NCBI RefSeq assembly: GCF_900105215.1
Contig: NZ_FOIP01000002.1
Span: 1,488,001 to 1,552,000, forward strand
Length of the DNA stretch: 64,000 nt
From: Lacrimispora sphenoides
Lineage (GTDB): Bacteria; Bacillota; Clostridia; Lachnospirales; Lachnospiraceae
Direction: 5' to 3'
The notes under the pieces are model-generated. The model was not told the origin of the DNA and did no database searches. It worked only from the letters and a program-made list of their open reading frames with translations. The translations under genes and the position numbers were made by a program. Shown in pieces: positions 17,148-27,092 of the stretch. Each line of letters opens with the position of its first letter. Position 1 is the stretch's first letter.

Positions 17148-18005
17148 TTATTCTTTGACAGCCCCGCCTGTTATTCCTGCCATTATCTTATTTGATAGAA
17201 ACAGATACAGGATAAATGTCGGCAGAAATACAATAACGACACCGGCAAACAGACCGGCCCAGTCTCCGGAGTATTTCATAGACTGAACAATTGCCTGGAG
17301 TCCTGTGGAAACCGTACGAAGCCCTGTTTTATTGGCAAAAATCAGAGCCATAAAATATTCGTTCCAGATATTGATGAAGTTAAATATCGTTAAGGTGATG
17401 ATACCTGGCTGGGCCAGTGGGAACATAACTTTCCAGAATGCTTGGTCTGGCGTACAACCGTCAATTTCTGCAGCTTCCTCCAGTGCCTTTGGCAATGACA
17501 TGAAAAAACCAATAAGGAAAAATACGCCAAAGGGCACATTGATGCAGATATAGAGAATAATTAGAGTCCAGCGGGAGCCAATCAGACCAATGGAGGTTGC
17601 CATTTTAAAAAGAGGCATCACCAGCATGACAGAAGGGATAGACATGGCAATGACAAACACATTGTTAATGACACTTTTTCCCTGAAACGAAATACGGGAA
17701 AGCACATAAGCAGCCGGAGCTGCAATCAGAATGATCCCTATGCAGCCGCTCAGACTGTATATGATGCTGTTTGCAAAGTATACCGACATCTTGTGCTTCC
17801 GAAGCACATTGGCATAATTCTCCCAATGCAGTCCACTGGATAATATTTGATTTCCAAAGATCTCCTTTGTTGTGCTTAAGGAGGCCAGGATAATCCAACC
17901 GATCATAGCCACTGTAAATGCGAGCCATATTCCCAGAAGAAGATAACCGGGGATAAAACGAAGTTGTTTCTTACATCGTACTTCTCTCTTTCCAAAGCGA
18001 TTCAT
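17148..18005 (-). CDS. CUT1 ABC sugar permease, MalG type
   Basis: Membrane permease with six predicted segments and the EAA loop EEAAEIDGCTPDQAFWKVMFP; it ends GGAVKE in MalG style. A GAGGAGG ribosome site precedes the ATG. It lies 14 bp after the MalF-type partner. The importer should bring in oligosaccharides made by the lyase of the same operon. No ATPase is encoded with it. Confidence 0.9.
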   Translation of the reverse strand: MNRFGKREVRCKKQLRFIPGYLLLGIWLAFTVAMIGWIILASLSTTKEIFGNQILSSGLHWENYANVLRKHKMSVYFANSIIYSLSGCIGIILIAAPAAYVLSRISFQGKSVINNVFVIAMSIPSVMLVMPLFKMATSIGLIGSRWTLIILYICINVPFGVFFLIGFFMSLPKALEEAAEIDGCTPDQAFWKVMFPLAQPGIITLTIFNFINIWNEYFMALIFANKTGLRTVSTGLQAIVQSMKYSGDWAGLFAGVVIVFLPTFILYLFLSNKIMAGITGGAVKE

Positions 18006-18019
18006 TTTCTATTTCCTCC

Positions 18020-18925
18020 TCACTGTCCATCTTCTGAAGGGATGATACGGTTCAGTACGGCATTTACAATAAGTACCACAAGCATGATCAGCACGCCTGC
18101 AGCAGCACCTGCGCCCACGTTTAGTTCTGCACTGCTGGAGCCGACTCCTGTACCGAACACCACTTCATACATATATACCATTGGGGTGACCGTTGCATTT
18201 TCCGTATTAAAGGAGAACAACGTGGAGTATACGAAGAAGCCGGCAGCCGAAGCCGAATACAGAACGATACACCTCTTAATGATATCCTTTAACATCGGAA
18301 GGGTGATATAACAAAACTGCTGCCAGATTCCTGCTCCTTCTATCTGGGAAGCCTCATAGTAATCCTCAGAAACCCCATCGATTCCTGCCACCATAATCAG
18401 CATATAAAATCCTACTCCCGCATAACTGTAGGCAATCATCATTGCCAGAAAAAGATTCTCCGGTGCAGTCCACTGAAACTGTGCCATGGAATTCCAGTGA
18501 ATCAGCTCAAACAGTCGCTTGAACAGCCCATACTGATTGTGGTATGCATACTGCATCCACATGGTAACCAGTGCCACTGAACTGATAATATGGGGAAGGT
18601 AGAGCATGGCCTTCCAGAATTTTTTTCCCTTGATTCGGGAGGTAATGATGACAGAAAACAGCATGGAAAGGCTCAGTATGACCACTCCCCCTCCTATCCA
18701 GATCTTCAAGATATTCCACAGGGACCTTCTGAACAGAGGACTTCCCATCAGCTTGGTGTAATTGGCAAATCCGATGAATTCCCAATCCTTCATGTTGTCC
18801 GTCACAAAGCCCACCTTGTTGAAGCTCATCAGAATCGTTCTCAGTGCAGGATAGAGAAAAATAGCCAACAGGCATAGCATTGCCGGAGCCAGAAAACGCA
18901 CGACAAACCATTTTTTGCTTTTCAT
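18020..18925 (-). CDS. CUT1 ABC sugar permease, MalF type
   Basis: Membrane permease with six predicted segments; the EAA loop is EASQIEGAGIWQQFCYITLP. Start: ATG at 18925, nine bases after GGAAGGAG; a GTG two codons upstream is too close to that site. It follows the binding-protein gene across an 89-bp gap that contains a strong hairpin. Confidence 0.9.
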   Translation of the reverse strand: MKSKKWFVVRFLAPAMLCLLAIFLYPALRTILMSFNKVGFVTDNMKDWEFIGFANYTKLMGSPLFRRSLWNILKIWIGGGVVILSLSMLFSVIITSRIKGKKFWKAMLYLPHIISSVALVTMWMQYAYHNQYGLFKRLFELIHWNSMAQFQWTAPENLFLAMMIAYSYAGVGFYMLIMVAGIDGVSEDYYEASQIEGAGIWQQFCYITLPMLKDIIKRCIVLYSASAAGFFVYSTLFSFNTENATVTPMVYMYEVVFGTGVGSSSAELNVGAGAAAGVLIMLVVLIVNAVLNRIIPSEDGQ

Positions 18926-18958
18926 ATTCACCTTCTCCTTCCATTTTTTGGCATATAA

Positions 18959-18987
18959 TATGGAAGAGAGCGCCGCCCTCTTCCATA
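18959..18987 (-). repeat. intercistronic hairpin after the binding-protein gene
   Basis: TATGGAAGAG (18959-18968) and CTCTTCCATA (18978-18987) form a perfect 10-bp stem with a 9-nt loop. No T run follows on the minus strand. It sits between the binding-protein and permease genes. Confidence 0.65.
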
Positions 18988-19014
18988 CTTCTTAAGATGC
19001 TGCCGCATGTGCAT

Positions 19015-20367
19015 CTACCGCTTTGCTGCTGCCGCCATATTGGTAACAAACTCATCTGCGGTAATCTGTCCTGCTGCCAGTTTGATAAAGTTTTCAGATA
19101 TTGTAGGGGACAAATCCGGATTGGATGCAATATCCCCGCCCGATTTAAGCGGTACCTCTACGAATTCCAAAGCATCTTTCATGTTTGCCAGAGCCGGCGG
19201 CCACTGAGTATCCACGGTTGCAGGTGTGGTTCCCGCACGCTCCACCATTTTAGCATCATTTTCCTTGCTTAAGGCGTATGCCACGAATTCCATGGCCAGC
19301 TCCGGATCCGCAGTGTTTTTGTTTACAGCCAGCAGCGTACAACCAGTGGGATCCTCTTTGCCGCAGCGTCCTGCGCCGTCCGTTACATCAGGATAAGAAA
19401 AGCCGCCCCACTGGAAATCAGGTCCGGCGATATCCGCAACCTCGGTAGGCAGACCGGTCAGATTATAGTACATGGCAACCTTTCCGTTTCCAAAATCCAC
19501 CTGCCCTGCCGGCCATTTATTGCCGCTTACATTGGCATCAAAATAACCCTTCTTTGCAAAATCCTCAAATGCCTTGGCCATATTGACCACCGCTTCATCC
19601 TTCCACATCTCGCCAGTGGTATCCTTTACAAGTTCCTGTACCCAGTCCTGGCCTTTTTCCCTGGCAAGATACATGCCGGGAAGCCAGGAAGCATAAGCAT
19701 CGTCAAAGGTGATCGGAACATATCCGGCTTCCTTGATCTTTGCGCAGGACGCATCTAAATCTTCCCAGGTCTTTGGCTCCGCTGTTACGCCGGCCTCTTC
19801 AAAGATGGCCCGGTTGTACATGAACAAAGACATCCATGGCTTATAGCCTACTGCCGGAAGAATATCCGTCCGTCCGGTCATGGTTCCCGGTGTAATCAAA
19901 AGGCTGGGAATCAAGGTATCCTTAAAAGGTTTTCCGTCTGTGGTATCATACACCTTATCCACATAGGGAGACAGATCAAGAACATATTCATTTAAATCAA
20001 TTTCAAAAGGATATTCAAATATATCAATTGTCTCATTACCTTCCATTGCAGGCTTTAAAATTTTCTTATTATCACGTCCGCACCACTGAACGGTTACTTT
20101 AACCTTTGGATACTTTTTCATAAAACCATCAACGATTTCCTGCCATACCTCTCCCTGAGGCTCCGTATCATTCCACATTGACCAGTACACCAACGTACCT
20201 TCCAGTTCTTTGGACCCCTGCTCTATGGTCTCTGCTGCCACACTTTCTGCTCCCTTGCTTTCTTCAGAAGGGCTGCTTTCTGCTGTTTTGGATGTACCGG
20301 CTCCACAGCCTGATAAAACCATACTTGCTGCTAATGCTGCCGCCAATACCTTATTTACCCTTTTCAT
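19015..20367 (-). CDS. sugar-binding lipoprotein of the heparinase-type operon
   Basis: Family 1 extracellular solute-binding protein. The signal peptide ends in LSGC with the lipidated Cys near residue 21, followed by an acidic Ser/Glu-rich spacer. Body motifs include LVYWSMWNDTEPQ and the MYYNLTG segment. It has its own ribosome site (GGAGG) and a 127-bp upstream gap with a uronate-regulator-like palindrome. Its ligand should be the unsaturated oligosaccharide that GH88 then cleaves. Confidence 0.9.
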   Translation of the reverse strand: MKRVNKVLAAALAASMVLSGCGAGTSKTAESSPSEESKGAESVAAETIEQGSKELEGTLVYWSMWNDTEPQGEVWQEIVDGFMKKYPKVKVTVQWCGRDNKKILKPAMEGNETIDIFEYPFEIDLNEYVLDLSPYVDKVYDTTDGKPFKDTLIPSLLITPGTMTGRTDILPAVGYKPWMSLFMYNRAIFEEAGVTAEPKTWEDLDASCAKIKEAGYVPITFDDAYASWLPGMYLAREKGQDWVQELVKDTTGEMWKDEAVVNMAKAFEDFAKKGYFDANVSGNKWPAGQVDFGNGKVAMYYNLTGLPTEVADIAGPDFQWGGFSYPDVTDGAGRCGKEDPTGCTLLAVNKNTADPELAMEFVAYALSKENDAKMVERAGTTPATVDTQWPPALANMKDALEFVEVPLKSGGDIASNPDLSPTISENFIKLAAGQITADEFVTNMAAAAKR

Positions 20368-20430
20368 TTAAATACCTCCATTATGTACTTAGACAGAGCG
20401 TTGTCTGCCTTGTAAACTTATTATAAAAAA

Positions 20431-20441
20431 TTGTATACCAA
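20431..20441. promoter_or_regulatory. candidate GntR/UxuR-like operator
   Basis: TTGTATACCAA is one base from the palindrome TTGGTATACCAA bound by UxuR/ExuR-type GntR repressors of uronate genes. It lies 64 bp upstream of the binding-protein gene, next to a TATAAT-like box on the minus strand (about 20419-20424). No GntR gene is in the window. Confidence 0.4.
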
Positions 20442-20494
20442 AAAAAAATGTCAGATCGTAACCTGTATGAATGCAAAATAATAAACCGGGCTTT

Positions 20495-21613
20495 TTATAA
20501 CCAGTAAGGCTCCCAGTCGGGATTCATCACTCTCATCAATGCCTCCACATAAAAATAATCTCCCCAGAGGCAGTATTCGTCAATTCCCTCTTCTAAAAGA
20601 CGGCCGTAAGTAGAATGTTTCAAAAGACCGTTCCCATCATCTTCCGGGCGGGCCGCATAATGGTCAATCAGACTTTCCAGTATTTCCTCTGCCTTCTCTT
20701 TATAACTCTCGTCACACATTCCCTGTTTGTATGCCTCCAGGATCCCGCAAACCGCAATCGCTGACGCAGAGCTGTCCCTTGGCTCGCCACCGGACATAAA
20801 ATAAAAATCCCAGTAGGCAGCCAGATCTTCCGGCAGATGAGAAAGGAAATAATCCGTCACACCCTTCCACTGTGTCACGATTTCCGACTTTCTGCAGTTT
20901 GAATAATTCAGTGCCAGCCCGTAAACGCCCCACGCCTGTCCTCTGGACCACGCCGAATCATCTGCATATCCCTGCTTGGTGGCCCCATACGCCGGTTCTC
21001 CCGTCTCCGGGTCAAAATAATAGGTATGATACGTGGAATGGTCATCACGAACCAATACCCTGCGCGCTGTTTCTAAATGTTTGAGCGCAGCTTCCTGATA
21101 AGACATGTCATTTGTTTCCTCAGATGCCCAATAGAGAAGCGGAAGGTTCAGCAGGCAGTCAATAATCAACCGGTATTCTTCCGGATCATCTAGCTGCCCC
21201 CATGCCTGAATAAAATTCCCTTTTTCCTGAAATCTGGCCTTTAAGTTATCTGCTGCCAGCAGAGCCGTCTCTCTGGCAAAGGAGTCTCTTGTCAGCTTCC
21301 AGGCAGCCACACAGGAAGGCATATAAATAAATCCCATATCATGGTGGTCCACCACGACCCGCTCTTCGATTCTGCTTCGGAAGCTTTTTATCTGTCTTTT
21401 CGCTGCTGCCAGAAAGCTTCCGTTTTTCCCTTCCTCAAAAAACATCCATAACATCCCCGTGTAAAAGCCTGCGGTCCAGTCATTATTTTCAATAACCGGA
21501 TACCAGTTATGTTCGCTTGCCGGAGCCGGAAATCCCTTTAAAAACTTGTTTTGATGTCTCATTGTAATTTCCATGGCATTCTGAAAAGCCATTGCTGCTT
21601 TATCCCTGTTCAT
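20495..21613 (-). CDS. GH88 unsaturated glucuronyl hydrolase
   Basis: Glycoside hydrolase family 88: hydrates the C4-C5 double bond of the unsaturated uronic acid that polysaccharide lyases leave at the non-reducing end, which releases it. The (alpha/alpha)6 barrel is complete (372 residues). The two key Asp residues lie in HHDMGFIYMPS and in IIDCLLNLPLL, as in characterised GH88 enzymes; DDSAWSRGQAWGVYGL is the usual substrate-binding segment. No signal peptide, so it acts on imported products. It begins 46 bp after the heparinase-type lyase gene, which would make its substrate. Confidence 0.92.
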   Translation of the reverse strand: MNRDKAAMAFQNAMEITMRHQNKFLKGFPAPASEHNWYPVIENNDWTAGFYTGMLWMFFEEGKNGSFLAAAKRQIKSFRSRIEERVVVDHHDMGFIYMPSCVAAWKLTRDSFARETALLAADNLKARFQEKGNFIQAWGQLDDPEEYRLIIDCLLNLPLLYWASEETNDMSYQEAALKHLETARRVLVRDDHSTYHTYYFDPETGEPAYGATKQGYADDSAWSRGQAWGVYGLALNYSNCRKSEIVTQWKGVTDYFLSHLPEDLAAYWDFYFMSGGEPRDSSASAIAVCGILEAYKQGMCDESYKEKAEEILESLIDHYAARPEDDGNGLLKHSTYGRLLEEGIDEYCLWGDYFYVEALMRVMNPDWEPYWL

Positions 21614-21659
21614 ATATAATTCCTCTGCTAAAATTCGATATTATATTAACTGTTTACCG

Positions 21660-23690
21660 CTACCAGGCCAGAATTTCGCCGGTAACCACTTGTTCCTTTT
21701 CCTCGGACCGGTCAAAAAGTACCGCTTTCCCATAGCCGAGGCAATTTTCATACCGTAAAATATCGGTAGGAGTCAATACTTCCCTATGAGCTAAAAATAT
21801 AATATACTCTTTTCCATCTGCCAGAATCTTTAGAGCCTCCGCATCCTTCAGATCCAGCGTCTTTTCGTGAATCACGGACCATAACCCAAGGATTTCCACC
21901 TGGGCAGGCTCTGCCGTTTCTTTCGGACCTCCGTTTATCACAGCAATCCTGCTGTAAAAGCCTTCTGCAGTACTGACTGCCTTGCAGGTTTTATTCTCTG
22001 ACTTTTCATTGTAATGACAGGACTGTTCCGTTACATAAAGTTCCAGCGTTTCGTCTTTGTGGGGGAACTGGATGAAGGCTTTTGTTTTATTTCCCTCAAA
22101 CAAGAGTCTATTCTCTCCACAGCTTACCTCTCCGGACCTTGAAAAGTGATACAGGCTTTTAAAGGTATGCCTTCCTGTGCCATAAAAATCATCCACCAGA
22201 ATATATACATCCGGTTTAATCCAGATGATCTTCCGGTTCACCAGCACGCCTCGGTCAAGGTATCCCATATGGCTGCCTTCAACATAAGCTCCGAAATGTC
22301 CTTCGTAATACTGCTGCTTTAAGCATGTGCAAAGCTCCTTGTAAATCCAGGATGTTTCACAACGGCTGAACAGTTCTCCGTCCACCAGAGATACATTATG
22401 TCCCTCAGGCTCTTTGAATGCAAACCGGTCAGGTCCGTCTACGTATGTATATCTTCCCGAATCCACCAGAACATCCTCACCGTTTATAACCAAATCCACA
22501 TGAAGCTTATCGGCATGGCCATGTCCACCTCCGGTCTCTCCGCAATGAAAATGGAGAAGATTGTCATCTTCCCCCCAGCCGCTGCGAAGATAATAATTCC
22601 CGCTAAACGGCAGCTCCGCCGACATAAAGGAGGGTTCTTTCTTCTTCATAGCTTCATAGGTTTCACATTCACCCATTCCAAACTGCCAGGCGCTCTCATA
22701 ATCCGCTTTTTCATAGCCCCAGAATTTAAGGACAGGGTCCTTTAAGACAATCGCACCCGCCGTTATCTGGTCCCTTAAATCTGAAGCATCGCTGTCTCCC
22801 TGCGCAAACTGAGTATGATCCGGTTTTATCCAGATCCCGTTGACATACGCCATTTTCCTGACAGTTTCCCCTATGATCTCAGGCAAAACAAGTCTCCCGC
22901 GCGTTCCATAATAATACGCATTTAAAAAGCAATGATAAACCTCATTATGGTACATAGGGGATTGTTCCCACTGGGTGCCATCTGTAAGAACCTGGATCGC
23001 TGCCGCCTGCTCCAGGCGTTTTAGGGCGGCCCTCTCATATTCCTTTTTCTTTTCATTTCCCTCGGGCATGATGAGGGAAAGCAGAAGCAATCCGCTACTT
23101 TCTAAAACCCCCCAATTGCTGATGTATTTGTGCTCTTTAAAATGTTCCAGCAGACGTTCCCCATGCGTTCCGAGACATAGCTCCACTTCTTCTATAAACC
23201 CGTCACTAATGGATTCACTTTCTTCCATCAATGCCAGCGATCTTAACCAGTTTTCTGCACGAATTCCTGTCTCCAGTGTACGCCATGGCCCTAAATCAAT
23301 GGATTCTCCCGGTTCCACTCTTTCCATCCAGTCCCTCATAAGCCTGACGTAATGGAAGGCGTATTGCTCTTTACCGGTAAGATGGTAAGCCTGACCCAGG
23401 CAGAGAAGAAAACGGTGCCTGTTAAACTGCCACAAAAACTCTCTGTCCCCAAACGGGATCAGGTTCCAGTTAATTTCTTTCACAAAGTTCACCGGCTCAT
23501 AGGTTCTTTCCATATCCCATGGAAAGTCAAATAAAAACGTATTGCAGCATGCTTCTTTAGCCGTCTTTATTACATGCGCTGTTTCTTCCGGCCAGTTTTC
23601 CATACAGTATGCCGCTGCTTTTCTCTTTTCTTCTATCCCAAAAATGGGACGAATCCTGCGATAGAATTCTTCCTTCTTCCTGTTTTCCAA
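21660..23690 (-). CDS. heparinase II/III-family polysaccharide lyase
   Basis: Uronate-polymer lyase with an N-terminal (alpha/alpha) toroid and a C-terminal beta-sandwich (676 residues). The toroid has GPWRTLETGIRAENWLRSL and KYISNWGVLESSG; the sandwich has GGGHGHADKLHVDLVINGEDVLVDSGRYTY with the metal/catalytic His residues and EGHNVSLVDG. This matches the heparinase II/III superfamily (PL12, PL21, PL33 and relatives). Which polymer it cuts (heparan, hyaluronan, gellan-like) cannot be told from sequence. No signal peptide is seen, so it may act on imported oligosaccharides. First gene of the operon with GH88, importer and GH95-like hydrolase. Confidence 0.85.
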   Translation of the reverse strand: MENRKKEEFYRRIRPIFGIEEKRKAAAYCMENWPEETAHVIKTAKEACCNTFLFDFPWDMERTYEPVNFVKEINWNLIPFGDREFLWQFNRHRFLLCLGQAYHLTGKEQYAFHYVRLMRDWMERVEPGESIDLGPWRTLETGIRAENWLRSLALMEESESISDGFIEEVELCLGTHGERLLEHFKEHKYISNWGVLESSGLLLLSLIMPEGNEKKKEYERAALKRLEQAAAIQVLTDGTQWEQSPMYHNEVYHCFLNAYYYGTRGRLVLPEIIGETVRKMAYVNGIWIKPDHTQFAQGDSDASDLRDQITAGAIVLKDPVLKFWGYEKADYESAWQFGMGECETYEAMKKKEPSFMSAELPFSGNYYLRSGWGEDDNLLHFHCGETGGGHGHADKLHVDLVINGEDVLVDSGRYTYVDGPDRFAFKEPEGHNVSLVDGELFSRCETSWIYKELCTCLKQQYYEGHFGAYVEGSHMGYLDRGVLVNRKIIWIKPDVYILVDDFYGTGRHTFKSLYHFSRSGEVSCGENRLLFEGNKTKAFIQFPHKDETLELYVTEQSCHYNEKSENKTCKAVSTAEGFYSRIAVINGGPKETAEPAQVEILGLWSVIHEKTLDLKDAEALKILADGKEYIIFLAHREVLTPTDILRYENCLGYGKAVLFDRSEEKEQVVTGEILAW

Positions 23691-23806
23691 ATAATGGCTC
23701 TCCTTTCCCTTTTATCAGGTTCAGTATATCGCAAAATTAAAAATTCAAAATGTAATATCCTGCACTGGAATAATGTAAAATCACAAACCTCCATTTTTAC
23801 ACAAAA

Positions 23807-23835
23807 AGGGCGGCTCAAATGTCTTGAGCCACCCT
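23807..23835 (-). terminator. terminator after the orphan binding-protein gene
   Basis: AGGGCGGCTCAA (23807-23818) pairs with TTGAGCCACCCT (23824-23835), with one wobble. A run of T follows on the minus strand. It separates the binding-protein gene from the heparinase-type operon. Confidence 0.85.
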
Positions 23836-23849
23836 CTTTCCATAAACGA

Positions 23850-25133
23850 TTACTGCCAGCCTGTCTTTCCTTTAAATTTCATCTGTTCAGCAAAATCACG
23901 ATCCCATTCTTCTAATACCTGTCTGGCTGTCATTCGCCCTGCTAACATCTCGCGCTGGTTGTTCCAGAATTCATTCTTATTAATCCCACTTAATACTTCA
24001 CTAATCTCTGATACTGTTTTATTCTTCGAAATGTAATTATCATATAGATATTGCTGCCAGCTGTTTAAAACCATCTTCTGATCCTTAAATACCGGCATAT
24101 GACTCCAGCCTTTATTAAATACATCCATATGTTCCGGCGTGGAAAACCATTCTAAAAAATGTCTTGCCTCCTCAATATGTTCAGAGTCTTTTGATACGGC
24201 AAACATCCCCGGTCCGCTGAGCACGGCTAGAAGATCCTTATTATCGTATGGTACCGGCATCATCATTACTTCCCTTTCCGGATTCTTCTTTATCACATCC
24301 TGAATAAAGAATTGACCGGATGTATACATGGCCGTTTTACCGGATGCAAATGCATCTACCGCCCCTTCATAAGTAGCTTCCAGGGAATCCGGATTCGTAT
24401 ACCCGGCTTTATAAAGATCCGCGATTTCACCAAGCATGGTTTCAAATTCAGGAACCTCAGACCATTTAACCTGATTATTCAGCAAACGTTCCCACAGATG
24501 ATTCTCTGTCAATTGAACTGCCATGCAACTGAAAAACAGCGGTGTCGTCCAAGAATCTTTATCAGATGTATACAACGGAATCAGCCCTTCTTCTTTAATA
24601 CGTTCACAGGCTGTCCGGAACTCTTCCATGTTGTGAGGAATGGAAAGATTCAACCGTTCAAAAATTTCAGAATTATAGATAATGCCGACACTGCTTACAG
24701 AACCAATCGGCAGACCAAATAAATGGCCTTCTATTTCCTTATTGATCTTTTGCTCTTCTATAATCCGGCCATACCATGATTCTTTCTCACCAAATTCTAC
24801 AAAATGATCCGTACCGACCTCCTCCAGCAGGCCTCGGTCGATTCGTATCATATCCGGCATTTCTCCCACCGCTGCCTTTGACTTCACAAGGTCAATCCAT
24901 TGATTATCCGGAATTCTCTGTACCTCGATCCGGCAACCGGGATTTTCTTTTTCGTATTCCTTCAATAACCCCTGTAAAAAGTCCTTATCGTGTGACTGAG
25001 GCATCATAAACGTAAGTACAACCGGCTCGTTCGCTACCTCATCATTTGTTTTTACGTGCTTTTCACCCACACACCCCACCAGAACCAAACAGACCAGCAA
25101 AACAGTAAGAACCCCCATGAATCTGATCTTCAT
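23850..25133 (-). CDS. orphan sugar-binding lipoprotein
   Basis: Family 1 extracellular solute-binding protein with a lipobox LVGC (lipidated Cys near residue 21 from the chosen start). The body has PVVLTFMMPQSHDKDFLQGLLKEYEKENPGCRIEV and the MYTSGQFF segment. No permease genes are beside it; it is divergent from a sensor kinase/response regulator pair. It may feed a permease elsewhere or act mainly as the ligand sensor for that kinase. Start: ATG at 25133 after GAGGGGAAGG; an ATG nine codons upstream has a poorer site. Confidence 0.85.
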   Translation of the reverse strand: MKIRFMGVLTVLLVCLVLVGCVGEKHVKTNDEVANEPVVLTFMMPQSHDKDFLQGLLKEYEKENPGCRIEVQRIPDNQWIDLVKSKAAVGEMPDMIRIDRGLLEEVGTDHFVEFGEKESWYGRIIEEQKINKEIEGHLFGLPIGSVSSVGIIYNSEIFERLNLSIPHNMEEFRTACERIKEEGLIPLYTSDKDSWTTPLFFSCMAVQLTENHLWERLLNNQVKWSEVPEFETMLGEIADLYKAGYTNPDSLEATYEGAVDAFASGKTAMYTSGQFFIQDVIKKNPEREVMMMPVPYDNKDLLAVLSGPGMFAVSKDSEHIEEARHFLEWFSTPEHMDVFNKGWSHMPVFKDQKMVLNSWQQYLYDNYISKNKTVSEISEVLSGINKNEFWNNQREMLAGRMTARQVLEEWDRDFAEQMKFKGKTGWQ

Positions 25134-25351
25134 TTTTGCCCTTCCCCTCTTTCCCTTCATATTGCCTTACTGTTATTATAATGCAATTTAACACAGGCCG
25201 CAAAAGAAAATCATAAACCTAATGATGTAATATCTTAAACCGCCCCGGAAAGCACCTCCAAAATATTGCTTTCCACCAAACCTTATGTTACACTTTTCAC
25301 AGATAAAGGTGGTGTTTTCAAATAAAAAAAGATCAAAACTATATAAGAAAA

Positions 25352-27091
25352 ATGTTTCTAACCTATTCTGCGACTTTATTGCTGATCCTGACTGTTTTTT
25401 TTGCCATTTCTTTATTCATTCTCTATCGGGAACAGTATCACCGAAACGTTCAGATACAGTCACAGCTTTCTTTAAAAGTACAGGAACAGACAGAAGCCTC
25501 CTTAAAAGAGATGGACCGTATCATTAATGGTCTGCTTTTTGACAAATCGTTTATGAAGATCATGAAAAGCTCTGATTCCGCTGCTGACTTAATGAATTAC
25601 AGTGATCAGGTGGTAGAAAATTTTGTGGCTCTCGATGCCCCTCTTTTTTCCACTTACCGAATTATAGCTTTCAATGATTCTTCGTATTATACGCTTGCAA
25701 AAACTGGTGAAAATCCTGATTTGATCAAGGCGGCTGCTCTCTCTTACCCATGGAGGGAAGAGGTATTAAGCGCAAACGGGAAAAAGGTATTCATTCCTCC
25801 TCACCGCGATACCTTCGATGGGGAACATCAGCTGGTATACTCTGTGGCAAGGACTATAACCGATGGAAGACAGAATTATGGATTCATTGAGGTGCAAAAT
25901 CTCTATTCCCAATTAGAAAATTACTGCAAGCTTACGGAGGCCTCCGGTTCTGTGCTTATTCTTTCTCAGGATGGCACATTCATATATCCGGCAGTTTCCG
26001 GAGAGGCTGATTCCAAGCTGGCTGATATGTATGATACCATATGCAGCACAGGAGCGCAGTCAGGTTCCCTCCGCTTCGGGCAAAATCAGGTTTCGTATCA
26101 TATTTCCAAATATTCCGGCTGGATTACAGCCGTTTACTGTCCTATATCAGAATTTGTACCCTATGGACTGGAAATCATCGTATTAACCGGCAGTATCTTC
26201 CTTCTCCTTGCCATATTATCCCTGTTGACAATCCGCATCGTTACAAGACGTTTGGCCGCCCCCCTCACCGACTTAAGCGAGGCAATCGGGCAGGTATCCT
26301 TTGACAATATGAATGTTACGCTGAATACCACTTCAAACATTGTAGAAATCAACAAAATCAATCTGGCATTCCGTACCATGTTCGATCAATTAAAAGAAGC
26401 TATTGCCAGAAATATTCAGTCCTGCGCCAATGAGGAGCGTGCAGCTTATCTGGCTTTACAGGCACAGATGAACCCCCATACCCTTTATAACACTATTTCC
26501 ATGATTGAATCAGTGAGTTATATGAATGGAGATAAAGAGGTTTCCAACCTTTGCATTTGTTTTTCACAAATGCTGCGTTATATCTCAGATTACTCCAAGA
26601 GAGAATATACGATTCAGGATGAACTGAGTCATTTAAATAATTATATTTCTTTGATAGAAAAAAGGCACGAAGGAAAATTGAACATCTGCATACATGCCCA
26701 TCCTTCCCTCCTATTGGTCGTCCTTCCCAAATTTACAATTCAGCCTTTAGTGGAAAATGCGGTAAAGCATGGATTCAGCTCTCAAGTCCATGAACTGAAA
26801 ATAGAGGTAATGATTGAACCGGTTTCTAATGGCTGGCACTTGATCGTAAGGGATAATGGCAGCGGCTTTTCAAATGATGCCATACCAATGATTTACCGCC
26901 AGTTCCAGGAAGGCGACGCCACTTTAGTAGATCATGGTGATGTGGTCAATACGAAGATTGGAAATCTTGGTCTTACTAATATTTATATACGGTTTCGCAT
27001 CCTTTATGGAGATTCTTTCTCTATTGATATTGGAAACAACCCGGATACTTCCGGAGGATACATTGAAATTACAGTCATTACGGAGGTGTGA
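25352..27091 (+). CDS. YesM-type sensor histidine kinase
   Basis: Membrane kinase with segments near residues 4-24 and 273-297 around an outward sensor domain of about 245 residues. A HAMP-like region follows, then the phosphoacceptor His376 in QMNPHTLYNTISM and the HATPase N-box PLVENAVKHGF and RDNGSGFSNDA. The ATG at 25352 has no ribosome site. A strong AAAGGTGG at 25306-25313 is followed, nine bases on, by an in-frame ATA at 25322, which would add a short basic N-terminus (KKDQNYIRK) typical of membrane kinases. The true start may be that ATA. It is co-transcribed with the response regulator that begins one base after it and is divergent from a binding-protein gene. Confidence 0.88.
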   Translation: MFLTYSATLLLILTVFFAISLFILYREQYHRNVQIQSQLSLKVQEQTEASLKEMDRIINGLLFDKSFMKIMKSSDSAADLMNYSDQVVENFVALDAPLFSTYRIIAFNDSSYYTLAKTGENPDLIKAAALSYPWREEVLSANGKKVFIPPHRDTFDGEHQLVYSVARTITDGRQNYGFIEVQNLYSQLENYCKLTEASGSVLILSQDGTFIYPAVSGEADSKLADMYDTICSTGAQSGSLRFGQNQVSYHISKYSGWITAVYCPISEFVPYGLEIIVLTGSIFLLLAILSLLTIRIVTRRLAAPLTDLSEAIGQVSFDNMNVTLNTTSNIVEINKINLAFRTMFDQLKEAIARNIQSCANEERAAYLALQAQMNPHTLYNTISMIESVSYMNGDKEVSNLCICFSQMLRYISDYSKREYTIQDELSHLNNYISLIEKRHEGKLNICIHAHPSLLLVVLPKFTIQPLVENAVKHGFSSQVHELKIEVMIEPVSNGWHLIVRDNGSGFSNDAIPMIYRQFQEGDATLVDHGDVVNTKIGNLGLTNIYIRFRILYGDSFSIDIGNNPDTSGGYIEITVITEV

Positions 27092-27092
27092 C

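Noticed and set aside
18507..19130. Minus-strand frame of 207 codons across the binding-protein/permease junction
   Set aside because: It lies in another frame over two well-supported genes and their hairpin; no motif supports it.
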